This document shows, one piece after another, positions 1-6,136 of a DNA stretch of 9,754 nt; position 1 is the first letter of the stretch; each line of letters opens with the position of its first letter. The notes under the pieces are model-generated. The model was not told the DNA's origin and searched no databases. It saw nothing but the letters and a program-made list of their open reading frames with translations. The position numbers and the translations under genes were made by a program. The stretch lies in NCBI GenBank assembly GCA_012727415.1, contig JAAYHI010000118.1, positions 1-9,754 of the forward strand, given 5' to 3'. This stretch comes from Bacillota bacterium. GTDB taxonomy: Bacteria; Bacillota; Proteinivoracia; UBA4975.

Positions 1-553
1 CCCGGGTTTCGGTCCAGCGCACAGCGGGGCAGGCAGCAACCCCGGCAGCGACAGCCTGGGAGAGGTCCCGGACCAAGGGCCAGCGCCCCTGATTACGGCC
101 GGCGGTCAGCCAAAAATTGCTCCCCGCCAGTTTTTTTAGTTCCCGGGCCAGTTCCAAAGCCCGACTATAATCCCCCCGCCCCAGGGCAGCATAAATGGCA
201 CTGCCCTCAGCGGCCAGCACCAGCAATTCTCCCTGCGCCAGGCATTGGGGGGAAGCATGGCCCTTGAGGGCGGCCGCATTGACAGCAGCCACCAATGGCT
301 CCGGCGGGCTGTCGCCTTTTACAAGCAAAATGAGGTTTCCCTGTCCCGCTACCTGGACTGTCGCCCCCAGCAGAGGGCGCACCCCCGCTGCCTGGGCAGC
401 GGTGACGAATTCCACCAGCCCGTGGAGGGAATTGATATCCGTCAGTGCCAGCTCCCGGTAACCCATGGCTGCCGCTGCCTGCACCAGCTGGGCAGGGGAA
501 GGGACAGCCTGAAAAAAACTGAAATGACTGTGGGCAGAAAGCAGTGGCAGCAT
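1..553 (-). CDS. dnaE: DNA polymerase III alpha subunit (DnaE-type), N-terminal PHP domain, partial
   Basis: This is the start of a replicative or translesion C-family DNA polymerase; the first 184 residues are visible and the gene continues past the left edge. The translation opens MLPLLSAHSHFSFFQAV and continues with ALTDINSLHGLVEF (residues 36-49) and AAGVRPLLGATV (55-66), the characteristic succession of the DnaE PHP domain. His8 and His10 match the first PHP metal ligands. The LTDH histidine is Ile40, and the usual glutamate of the IIGxE segment is Thr65, so the metal site looks degenerate and probably lacks phosphoesterase activity. The start ATG (551-553) follows GGAGGG with about 6-7 nt spacing. 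A promoter and a LexA box lie directly upstream, so SOS induction is likely. The polymerase domain is not visible, so the subclass (main DnaE or an extra error-prone DnaE2-like copy) cannot be decided. The SOS box and degenerate PHP site favour an accessory, damage-induced copy. Confidence 0.82.
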   Translation of the reverse strand, partial: MLPLLSAHSHFSFFQAVPSPAQLVQAAAAMGYRELALTDINSLHGLVEFVTAAQAAGVRPLLGATVQVAGQGNLILLVKGDSPPEPLVAAVNAAALKGHASPQCLAQGELLVLAAEGSAIYAALGRGDYSRALELARELKKLAGSNFWLTAGRNQGRWPLVRDLSQAVAAGVAACPAVRWTETR

Positions 554-564
554 TGGCAACCCTC

Positions 565-578
565 CGAACATATGTTTG
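565..578 (-). promoter_or_regulatory. LexA (SOS) box upstream of dnaE-type gene
   Basis: The plus-strand sequence CGAACATATGTTTG matches the Bacillus/Clostridia LexA consensus CGAACRNRYGTTYC at 13 of 14 positions, and its core AACATATGTT is a perfect palindrome. It lies between the predicted -10 element and the Shine-Dalgarno of the polymerase gene, around or just after the expected transcription start, where bound LexA would block transcription. The consensus is known from Gram-positive SOS genes; binding here is inferred. Confidence 0.8.
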
Positions 579-583
579 CCTAT

Positions 584-613
584 ATTATGCCACAGGACAG
601 GCTGCCAAGTCAA
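584..613 (-). promoter_or_regulatory. Sigma-A-type promoter for dnaE-type gene
   Basis: Reading the minus strand, TTGACT (608-613) and CATAAT (584-589) are separated by 18 bp, each one mismatch from the -35 and -10 consensus. Transcription would begin near the LexA box at 565-578, giving a short leader ending in GGAGGG before the ATG. Confidence 0.65.
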
Positions 614-625
614 ATGTCAGTAAAT

Positions 626-649
626 GGAAAAACCGCCTTGGCGGCGGTT
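626..649 (-). terminator. Rho-independent terminator after RHH regulator gene
   Basis: On the minus strand AACCGCC (643-649) pairs with GGCGGTT (631-637) around a 5-nt loop, followed by a run of five T (628-632, two of them inside the stem). The stem overlaps the regulator's TAA stop codon (648-650) and separates it from the polymerase promoter. Confidence 0.75.
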
Positions 650-1076
650 AATTCTCCTTAATGCTGCGAAAATAGTCGGTGACTTCCTGAGTACCCTTCA
701 CCACTCCATAGATCCTGGCAGAGTCCAGCACCTGCTCCAGCAAATCCACCGTGACGTCTTTGCCGACAGCTAGAGTGCCCACGATAAAGATCTTCAGTTT
801 GCTGCCTTGCGCCGCCAGGTCCTCCAGCTGGCGACGGGAGAGGGAGATGACGCCAATGCCGCCTATGGACTTGACCCGTTCCCCATGCTTTTCCCACTGC
901 ACTAAATTCGACAAAGCCTCATCAGAGACAATGGCCTCATGCTCCCGCAACTGGTTGCGAATTGCCGTGCGGATAAAGTCGCTGCGGCTGCTGTAAAATC
1001 CCTGCTCCGCCAGATAATCCACCTTGGCCAGGTCGACAGCATTGAGATTTAAAGTAATTTTCTCCTGCCCATACAT
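648..1076 (-). CDS. Ribbon-helix-helix (CopG/Arc-type) transcriptional regulator
   Basis: A 142-residue protein starting MYGQEKITLNLN. Residues 6-12 form the basic/polar beta strand, about 15-25 the first helix, SSRSDF (29-34) the turn and about 33-43 the second helix: the classic ribbon-helix-helix DNA-binding fold, which works as a dimer. The remaining ~95 residues contain a VKSIGGIGVISLS segment and KLKIFIVGTLAVGKDVTVDLL, a mixed alpha/beta region I do not recognise. It lacks the His/Cys pattern of NikR, so a nickel-sensing role is not supported. The start is set by AAGGAGG (1085-1091), 8 nt upstream of ATG; a longer reading frame up to 1160 would run through the promoter and is rejected. 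The gene has its own promoter and a palindrome downstream of it that suggests autoregulation. The regulator's targets are unknown. Confidence 0.85.
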   Translation of the reverse strand: MYGQEKITLNLNAVDLAKVDYLAEQGFYSSRSDFIRTAIRNQLREHEAIVSDEALSNLVQWEKHGERVKSIGGIGVISLSRRQLEDLAAQGSKLKIFIVGTLAVGKDVTVDLLEQVLDSARIYGVVKGTQEVTDYFRSIKEN

Positions 1077-1097
1077 CTGTATAACCTCCTTATACCA

Positions 1098-1107
1098 TCC
1101 ATATGGA
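1098..1107. promoter_or_regulatory. Candidate autoregulatory operator (palindrome)
   Basis: TCCATATGGA is a perfect 10-bp palindrome lying between the predicted transcription start and the Shine-Dalgarno of the ribbon-helix-helix gene. Regulators of this family commonly bind short inverted repeats in their own promoters, so this is the likely autoregulatory site; no binding can be shown from sequence alone. Confidence 0.45.
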
Positions 1108-1119
1108 ATATTTACCTTC

Positions 1120-1148
1120 AGGATACAACATTGCCCCTGCCTTGTCAA
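1120..1148 (-). promoter_or_regulatory. Sigma-A-type promoter for RHH regulator
   Basis: On the minus strand a perfect TTGACA (1143-1148) is followed after 17 bp by TATCCT (1120-1125, four of six consensus bases). Spacing is optimal and the element sits about 45 bp upstream of the gene start, between the preceding terminator and the palindrome. Confidence 0.7.
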
Positions 1149-1158
1149 CCCTAAAGGC

Positions 1159-1181
1159 AAAAAAACCGCTTTGCAGCGGTT
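1159..1181 (-). terminator. Rho-independent terminator after the MATE-acyltransferase pair
   Basis: On the minus strand AACCGCT (1175-1181) pairs perfectly with AGCGGTT (1164-1170) around a GCAA loop and runs into seven T (1159-1165). It lies just after the TAA stop of the DUF1624-type gene at 1193. Confidence 0.88.
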
Positions 1182-1192
1182 GGCATAAAGGT

Positions 1193-1873
1193 TTAAGGGG
1201 CCAAGTATTTATATAGCAACAACAGGCCCATAAGCACGGGCTGGTGCAGGACATAGATCAGCAGGGAATTGCGGCTGATTTTCTCCAGCAACCTGCTCTC
1301 GAGGTTAAATTTAAAAAGACTGCGTCCCTTATAATAATAGAGTTTATAGGCAATGATGCCGGCAATAAATACCGCCAGATAAGGGAAAAGGGGAAAATAG
1401 TCTTCCGATCTAAATCCGGGATAAGTGCAGCCCAGGGGGAGCAGCAGCCATGTATTAACTGTGGTCTGGCGAACTGTCGACGTCAGCAAGGCAATGCCCG
1501 TTGCCAGCCCCCCCAAAATCCATACATTGAGTTTTCGCAGCAGCAAGTACAGCAACATGCTGACCCCCAGAAAGTGTATGACGCCAAACTTGATGAAGAG
1601 GTCGCCGAGGAAAAAGTACGTGACGGCAGAAATCCCGGCAGCTACCACCAGGAGCTTAATTCCGTTGCGAAGAACATTCCTGCTGAAGCCGGCGCTGATT
1701 CCTGACACAAAGATAAATATTGCCGAAAGCTTAGAGTACCAGTACCAAAAGCCCGACTCAAAATTTACGCTGACCCCCAGGATAGCGTTGAGGTCATAGG
1801 CAAAATGATAGACAATCATCAAGCAGATGGCAAAGACCCGCAGGAAATCGATTTCCCAGATTCGCCTGGCCAT
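1193..1873 (-). CDS. DUF1624-family membrane acyltransferase (heparan-alpha-glucosaminide N-acetyltransferase-like)
   Basis: A 226-residue integral membrane protein with about six or seven hydrophobic helices. The opening WEIDFLRVFAICLMIVYHF followed by AYDL (residues 6-28) is the hallmark of the DUF1624 family, related to the catalytic part of the lysosomal heparan-alpha-glucosaminide N-acetyltransferase. Conserved polar residues visible in membrane segments are His23, Asp27, His100 (FGVIHFLG) and the SEDYFPLFPYLAVFIAG block (156-172). Such proteins are thought to transfer acyl groups across the membrane to an extracytoplasmic sugar or polymer; the substrate here is unknown. It starts 23 bp after the MATE stop with an AAAGG-type ribosome site and ends at a terminator, so it is probably co-transcribed with the exporter. 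Bacterial members are mostly uncharacterised, so the reaction is inferred from family. Confidence 0.82.
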   Translation of the reverse strand: MARRIWEIDFLRVFAICLMIVYHFAYDLNAILGVSVNFESGFWYWYSKLSAIFIFVSGISAGFSRNVLRNGIKLLVVAAGISAVTYFFLGDLFIKFGVIHFLGVSMLLYLLLRKLNVWILGGLATGIALLTSTVRQTTVNTWLLLPLGCTYPGFRSEDYFPLFPYLAVFIAGIIAYKLYYYKGRSLFKFNLESRLLEKISRNSLLIYVLHQPVLMGLLLLYKYLAP

Positions 1874-1896
1874 ACCTTTCTTCCCTTCACTAGGTT

Positions 1897-3276
1897 TTAA
1901 GCTGTTCCCGCCTCCGACCGCAGTTTATAGGTCTTCCATTTTCCCCGGCGGTAGCGGACAATCATCATGACAGCCCGGATGAGGTTGTCAATGACCATGG
2001 CTGTCCAAACTCCCTTAAGCCCTAAGCCCAATAATATCCCCAACAACCAGCCTATGACCACCCTGCTGCCCCAGGTCCCGACAAAGGTGACCAAGAGGAC
2101 ATATTTGGTATCCCCGGCCCCCCGCAAGGCCCCCGCCAGCACCATGACATAGGCGAGGAGGGGCTGGGATATCGCCAGGATTTTCACGCATTCCCCTGCT
2201 GCCTGCCGAACAGCGGCATCGGTGGTGAAAAAGCCGGCCAGCTGGTGGGAGAAGAAAAAGAACATCAGCCCCATGAAGGACATAAAGATGGCCGCCATCT
2301 TTGCCGCCATATACCCGCTGCGTTCCGCCCGGTCGGGTTGCCTGGCGCCGAGATTCTGGCCAACCAGGGTAGTGGCTGCGTGGCCAAAGCCGATGCCGGG
2401 CATAAAGGATATAGATGATGATTTCGTGATAATCTGGTTGGCAGCGATGGCAATGGGTCCCATGCTGGCCACCAGCATGGAGAAGACCAGTTGGCCGCTG
2501 CTGCGCACCAGCTGCTCTCCGGCGGAGGGCAGCCCGATGTCCATTATTTCCTGGATGCGCTGGCGCTGAGGCCGGAAGCTATCCTTGAGGCTGAGGCGAA
2601 TGGGGCTGGACTTGCTGAACAGGAAGAGCAGGGCGATAATTGCCGCCACATTCTTGGAACCTGCAGTGGCGATGGCAGCTCCTGCCACCCCCCACTTGGG
2701 GAAAAAGCCGATGCCGAAAATGAGCAGGTAATCAAAGACGACATTCAGGAGGTTGGCAAAACCCATAATATACAAGGGGGCTCTCATGTTTCCGGCTCCC
2801 TGAAGAATAGCATAGCTGTTCATCATCGTGAAGGTAAGGGGCTCTGCCAAGGCTACAATCCGCAAGTACGTTGCACCCAGGCGAATGATCTCAGGATCCG
2901 GATTCTCAGAGGCAATCATCATTAAACGCATCAGGTGCTCGGCACTGAAAAATACCAAAGCGCCAAGGATAACCCCGGCAGCAAAGGTCACCACCAGGGA
3001 CTGGCGGGCATAGACCTTGGCCTGCCCGGCTTTGCCGGCGCCAATCATCCGCGCCACCAGGGCAGTGGTGCCCACGGTAAAGGCGTTTAAAATTGCTGTG
3101 GAAAGGATGAAGATTTGGTTGCCCATCCCCACTGCAGAAATAGCTGCAGGGCTGATCTGCCCCACCATGGCCAGGTCCACTACCCCCACCAGCATCTGTA
3201 AAAACATCCTTGCCACCACCGGCAAGGCAAGCATTACAACAGTTCTGCGTAAATTTCCCTTAGTGATATCCGACAT
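1897..3276 (-). CDS. MATE-family multidrug/metabolite efflux transporter
   Basis: A 459-residue protein of about twelve transmembrane helices with the two-fold repeat of the MATE family. The N-terminal segment LALPVVARMFLQMLVGVVDLAMVGQ (first helix, Asp34 in VDLAMVG) and the later stretch DIGLPSAGEQLVRSSGQLVFSM at the start of the second half are the two family signatures. MATE proteins export cationic or other toxic compounds in exchange for Na+ or H+ across the cytoplasmic membrane; the substrate cannot be read from sequence. Length is normal for the family. The start has only a modest AAGGGG ribosome site about 9 nt upstream. It is the first gene of a two-gene unit with the downstream DUF1624 acyltransferase, and is transcribed divergently from the HAD phosphatase gene. 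Confidence 0.93.
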   Translation of the reverse strand: MSDITKGNLRRTVVMLALPVVARMFLQMLVGVVDLAMVGQISPAAISAVGMGNQIFILSTAILNAFTVGTTALVARMIGAGKAGQAKVYARQSLVVTFAAGVILGALVFFSAEHLMRLMMIASENPDPEIIRLGATYLRIVALAEPLTFTMMNSYAILQGAGNMRAPLYIMGFANLLNVVFDYLLIFGIGFFPKWGVAGAAIATAGSKNVAAIIALLFLFSKSSPIRLSLKDSFRPQRQRIQEIMDIGLPSAGEQLVRSSGQLVFSMLVASMGPIAIAANQIITKSSSISFMPGIGFGHAATTLVGQNLGARQPDRAERSGYMAAKMAAIFMSFMGLMFFFFSHQLAGFFTTDAAVRQAAGECVKILAISQPLLAYVMVLAGALRGAGDTKYVLLVTFVGTWGSRVVIGWLLGILLGLGLKGVWTAMVIDNLIRAVMMIVRYRRGKWKTYKLRSEAGTA

Positions 3277-3337
3277 AGTACCATACCCCTTCAGCAGATA
3301 TTAGTTCGTCTCGCTAAATATTCGTTACTCATAAGCA

Positions 3338-3405
3338 AAAGTCCTTTATTGCTCTTTAAAAGCAAAAGGGCAGGACTTTATCGGCAAAAGGCGAAATTAG
3401 CCTTT
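3338..3405 (+). promoter_or_regulatory. Structured divergent intergenic region/leader before HAD gene
   Basis: Between the MATE and HAD starts lie two inverted repeats. AAAGTCCT (3338-3345) and AGGACTTT (3372-3379) are an 8-bp perfect pair enclosing TTGCT (3349-3353) and AGCAA (3361-3365). A second pair, AAAGGC (3387-3392) and GCCTTT (3400-3405), ends directly against the GGAGG ribosome site of the HAD gene (3406-3410). They could be a regulator's operator, a leader RNA structure affecting ribosome access, or chance. I see no convincing promoter for either gene here and no match to a riboswitch class I know. Confidence 0.4.
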
Positions 3406-3417
3406 GGAGGTGTAAAG

Positions 3418-4059
3418 ATGTACAAAGCAGCTCTGTTTGACCTGGACGGAACCCTCACTGACAGCCTCAACCTGTCCGCCCAGGCCTTTATCCATACCTT
3501 TCGCAAACATTTGCAGCGGGAGTACACTCCCGAAGATATTTTTGCCATGTTTGGCCCCTGTGAAGAAGGAATATTCCGCCAGGCCGACGCCAGCCAGGCC
3601 CAGGCGATGCTGGAGACTTTTCTCGAGTTCTACCGCCGCTGCCATAATCAATATGCCTCAGTCTATCCGGGGGTGATTCCTGCCCTGGAAATCTTGAAAC
3701 AACACATGCCCCTGGCGATTATCACCGGCAAGGGCAAGGAGCCTGCCGCGATTACTTTGGCGGAGACTGGCCTGGCACCGTACTTTGACTTGGTGGTAAG
3801 TGGTTCTTGCGTAGAGCGGCACAAGCCGGATCCCCAGGGAATTAAAATGGTTTTACATGCCTTTGGCATCTGCCCTCAGCAAGCCTTTTACCTGGGGGAT
3901 TCCCCCGGAGATATCCAGGCTGCCCGCCAGGCAGGTGTCACCGCTTTGGCTGCCCTCTGGGATGCCCGGGATGCCGAAAGCCTCCTGCAACTGGAGCCGG
4001 ATGCCGCCTTTGCCAGCCCTGAAGATTTTTCCGCCTGGGTGCGCTGCCACTGTAAATAG
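3418..4059 (+). CDS. HAD-superfamily phosphatase (phosphoglycolate phosphatase/PpaX-like)
   Basis: A 213-residue haloacid-dehalogenase hydrolase of the beta-phosphoglucomutase/Gph/PpaX branch. All four HAD motifs are visible: DLDGT with nucleophile Asp8 and acid/base Asp10, Thr103 in AIITGKGK, Lys136 in RHKPDP, and Asp161/Asp165 in YLGDSPGD. The helical cap sits between residues about 15 and 80. Such enzymes dephosphorylate small metabolites (phosphoglycolate, pyrophosphate, sugar phosphates) in the cytosol; the specific substrate cannot be assigned. The start is fixed by GGAGG 7 nt upstream of ATG; an upstream extension to 3349 lies within the leader repeats and is rejected. The gene stands alone, divergent from the MATE gene and convergent with the ABC permease, with a terminator between. 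Confidence 0.92.
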   Translation: MYKAALFDLDGTLTDSLNLSAQAFIHTFRKHLQREYTPEDIFAMFGPCEEGIFRQADASQAQAMLETFLEFYRRCHNQYASVYPGVIPALEILKQHMPLAIITGKGKEPAAITLAETGLAPYFDLVVSGSCVERHKPDPQGIKMVLHAFGICPQQAFYLGDSPGDIQAARQAGVTALAALWDARDAESLLQLEPDAAFASPEDFSAWVRCHCK

Positions 4060-4060
4060 A

Positions 4061-4109
4061 CAATAAGACGGCAACGGGCAGTGCCCGAAGCCGTCTGTTG
4101 CTGTATTTT
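4061..4109. terminator. Probably bidirectional terminator between HAD and ABC permease genes
   Basis: AGACGGC (4066-4072) pairs with GCCGTCT (4090-4096), and inside it CGGGC (4075-4079) pairs with GCCCG (4083-4087), giving a long stable hairpin. T-rich but interrupted tails follow on both strands. It lies between two convergent genes that end at 4059 and 4120. Confidence 0.7.
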
Positions 4110-4119
4110 ACGCCCACAC

Positions 4120-4860
4120 TCAAACCTGTTCCTTGATTACCGCTCTGCGCTGGAGGAGATAGGTCAATCCGGCGAGGACGGAGCTCAGGATTATACATGA
4201 CCCCAGGGGATAGAGGGGGTTATAGCCGGCCTTAACTCCCGAAGCCAGGAGAAAGATTTCGCCAAGGCCCCGGCTGATGGCCCCATTGGCATAGCCCATA
4301 TCCACAATGGGCAGGACAATAATAAGCAATACGGGAACTCCGATAGAAACCAAGAGCTTCAGGCCCTTGCTCATGCGGTAGTACAAAGATGTAATGAAGT
4401 ACCCCGTCAGGGCAGAAGTGGTGTAGAGCAACAGGCTCAGGGCAAATCCCACAAAAACCTGCCCCGGGCCGACTGCGGGAAAGTATTGCCGGTAAAATTC
4501 ATGAAAGGCTGACTGGTAGCTGCCCAGGCTGCGCCCGATGGCGCCGATACTGGTGTCAATTATGGCCATCACTCCAGTTACAGAGAGCAGGCTGCAGAGA
4601 TAACTGAGAAAGAGTGTCTTGCGGGAAAGCCCATTCTGGAGAAACATCCGGAAGGGCTCTTTAAAGGAGTTCAGTCCGCAGACAAAGATAAAAATCATGG
4701 AAGAGATTTCAATGCCATTGATGGTGGTGCCATTGGCACTGATGTGCAAAAAAACTTCTGTGGTTAAGAAAGATGCCAGCAGCAGGAAGAAAATGATGGC
4801 GTAATAAATCAGCAGGGGTTTCTTCATCTCGGATATTTGATATATCATTGCGGATTTCAT
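4120..4860 (-). CDS. ABC transporter permease (ABC-2-like) of a GntR-ABC operon
   Basis: A 246-residue membrane protein with six predicted helices (roughly residues 15-33, 50-66, 83-105, 133-157, 168-187 and 217-236) and a short positively charged tail, as expected of an ABC-2-type export permease. The sequence has no recognisable catalytic motif, and assignment depends on topology and on its position just after the ABC ATPase gene. The Shine-Dalgarno AAGGAGG (4870-4876) overlaps the ATPase stop codon and sits 9 nt before the ATG, so translation is probably coupled. It would form the membrane channel driven by the ATPase. In Bacillus the related Ytr system responds to cell-wall-acting antibiotics; the substrate here is not known. 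Confidence 0.78.
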   Translation of the reverse strand: MKSAMIYQISEMKKPLLIYYAIIFFLLLASFLTTEVFLHISANGTTINGIEISSMIFIFVCGLNSFKEPFRMFLQNGLSRKTLFLSYLCSLLSVTGVMAIIDTSIGAIGRSLGSYQSAFHEFYRQYFPAVGPGQVFVGFALSLLLYTTSALTGYFITSLYYRMSKGLKLLVSIGVPVLLIIVLPIVDMGYANGAISRGLGEIFLLASGVKAGYNPLYPLGSCIILSSVLAGLTYLLQRRAVIKEQV

Positions 4861-4874
4861 TGTCCTTTACCTCC

Positions 4875-5720
4875 TTACGCAGTGAGCTGTATAAACAGCT
4901 TTTGCAGATCCAACCTGGTGATTTCCAAATCTGCCGGCACAGCACCCCGATCCAGAGTGCCAAGGATATATGCGGATTTAAGGCCGCCGAGATCGTCGGA
5001 ACCGATTACATTTTTATCGGCAATAAATTGGTCCACTACGGTACGATTGCCAGAGACGGTATAGCCCTGGGCGATTAAGCCCTCACAGGACTCCTGGCGA
5101 ATGATCTCCCCTTCCTTGATGATGATGACATCCTCGATGATACCTGCCACCTCTTCAATGAGGTGGGTGGAGATAACATAGGTGGCAGGCCGGAGGGAGT
5201 AGCGCTCCACCAGAATCTTGTAAAACATATCCCGGTGGTTGGCATCCAGGCCCAGCACCGGTTCATCCAGGAGGACATAAGGGACATTGACGGAGAGAGA
5301 GACAATGATTTTCAGGATGGAGCTGTACCCCGTAGAGAGAGCCTTTACCTTTTTGTTCAGGTTGAGGCCAAATTTCTCTGCCAGGGTGAGGGCAAAGTCC
5401 ATATCGAAGTCGGGATAGAAATGGCGGCTCCACTTCAGGACATTGGCCACCTTCATTCCCTCAGGATAGAGGTGCTTTTCGCTCATCAGGTAGACCTTGC
5501 CCAGGGCCCGGTCATTTTCCGCCGCCGGTTCGCCGTCGATTAAGACGGTGCCGGAATCGGCAAAGAGCCTGTTGGTAATGATATTCAGTAATGTGGATTT
5601 CCCGGCTCCGTTTCTGCCCAGCAAACCGTAGATTTTGCCCTCAGCTATGCTCAGGCTGACATCTTTCAGGGCTGCAACAGGGCCGAAACTCTTGGAAACA
5701 CCTGTGATTTCAATACTCAT
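4875..5720 (-). CDS. ABC transporter ATP-binding protein (YtrB-like)
   Basis: A 281-residue ATPase. Walker A is GRNGAGKST (residues 35-43), Walker B is YVLLDEP (148-154) with D-loop GLD (157-159), and the switch histidine is His186 in ISTHLIEE. The signature is a degenerate LSTGYSS (128-134) in place of LSGGQ, and the Q-loop position reads YLMSEKHLY (77-85), without a clear glutamine; both deviations also occur in YtrB-type and BcrA-like ATPases of small regulatory ABC systems. A C-terminal extension of ~70 residues follows. It starts with an ATG overlapping the TGA of the GntR gene by 4 nt (ATGA), a coupled arrangement, and is followed by the permease. It most likely energises that permease at the inner face of the membrane. 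Confidence 0.93.
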   Translation of the reverse strand: MSIEITGVSKSFGPVAALKDVSLSIAEGKIYGLLGRNGAGKSTLLNIITNRLFADSGTVLIDGEPAAENDRALGKVYLMSEKHLYPEGMKVANVLKWSRHFYPDFDMDFALTLAEKFGLNLNKKVKALSTGYSSILKIIVSLSVNVPYVLLDEPVLGLDANHRDMFYKILVERYSLRPATYVISTHLIEEVAGIIEDVIIIKEGEIIRQESCEGLIAQGYTVSGNRTVVDQFIADKNVIGSDDLGGLKSAYILGTLDRGAVPADLEITRLDLQKLFIQLTA

Positions 5721-6085
5721 CGCTCATACCCTCTTTCAATCATCATGATAATTTCCCGGGGGCTGATTCCCAGCCTCTCTGCTTCTGCAATCAGTTTGAC
5801 AATGTAATTCTCGAAAAACTGATTCCTGCGTTTTTGCTGCAGTTTTTCCCTGGCTCCTGCCATGACAAACATTCCCACACCCCGCTTTTTGTACATAATA
5901 CCGCTGTCCACCAGGATGTTGACTCCCTTCAGGGCGGTAGCGGGATTGATGTTGTAGCGAATGGATATCTCAGTGGTGGAGGGAATTTGGCTTTCCTCAG
6001 GATAGGCCCCCGTCAGGATGGCGTCCTCGATGCCTTCGGCTATTTGGATAAATATTGGCCTTTGGTCTTCGGTATTAATCAGCAA
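5717..6085 (-). CDS. GntR-family repressor, YtrA subfamily
   Basis: A 122-residue regulator with a winged helix-turn-helix over residues about 10-75 (PIFIQIAEGIEDAIL, IPSTTEISIRYNINPATALKG, GIMYKKRGVGMFV) and a short C-terminal helical part of ~47 residues. The lack of a large ligand-binding domain is typical of the YtrA subfamily, which usually represses its own ABC-transporter operon. The start is a TTG (6083-6085) preceded by AAGGAGG at 6096-6102 with 10 nt spacing; no ATG or GTG lies suitably in frame. It is the first gene of the operon with the ATPase and permease. Inverted repeats in and beside its promoter are probable autoregulatory operators. The inducing ligand is unknown. Confidence 0.92.
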   Translation of the reverse strand: MLINTEDQRPIFIQIAEGIEDAILTGAYPEESQIPSTTEISIRYNINPATALKGVNILVDSGIMYKKRGVGMFVMAGAREKLQQKRRNQFFENYIVKLIAEAERLGISPREIIMMIERGYER

Positions 6086-6100
6086 AGGGCGCTCACCTCC

Positions 6101-6120
6101 TTAACCAGTCAGGTGGTTAA
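6101..6120. promoter_or_regulatory. Candidate operator 1 of the GntR/ABC operon
   Basis: TTAACCA (6101-6107) and TGGTTAA (6114-6120) form a perfect 7-bp inverted repeat with a 6-bp spacer. It overlaps the upstream edge of the GntR Shine-Dalgarno and lies in the untranslated leader, where a bound repressor could block transcription. Binding is inferred from position and symmetry. Confidence 0.5.
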
Positions 6121-6136
6121 TTACTTGTGCAACTAA
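6121..6136. promoter_or_regulatory. Candidate operator 2 overlapping the GntR operon start site
   Basis: TTACTTGTGCAACTAA follows a TTAnTTG-nn-CAAnTAA dyad (six of eight positions paired per half). It abuts the -10 element and covers the expected transcription start of the GntR operon, an ideal place for a GntR-type repressor. It does not match the published Bacillus YtrA site as I remember it, so this is inference. Confidence 0.5.

Noticed and set aside
195..661. Plus-strand open frames opposite the polymerase gene
   Set aside because: They are antisense shadows of the PHP-domain coding frame, which has clear family motifs, promoter and ribosome site.
1077..1160. Longer start for the RHH regulator, adding 28 residues
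   Set aside because: The extension runs through the -35/-10 promoter and the palindrome; ATG at 1076 has an AAGGAGG site at ideal spacing and begins the RHH fold properly.
3277..3337. Weak promoter-like elements for the MATE gene (TAATAT at 3298-3303 on the minus strand)
   Set aside because: No acceptable -35 lies at 16-18 bp, so I did not list a promoter.
3349..3417. Longer start for the HAD phosphatase
   Set aside because: The extension lies in the inverted-repeat leader and lacks a ribosome site; ATG at 3418 has GGAGG 7 nt upstream and MYKAALFDLDGT is the normal family start.
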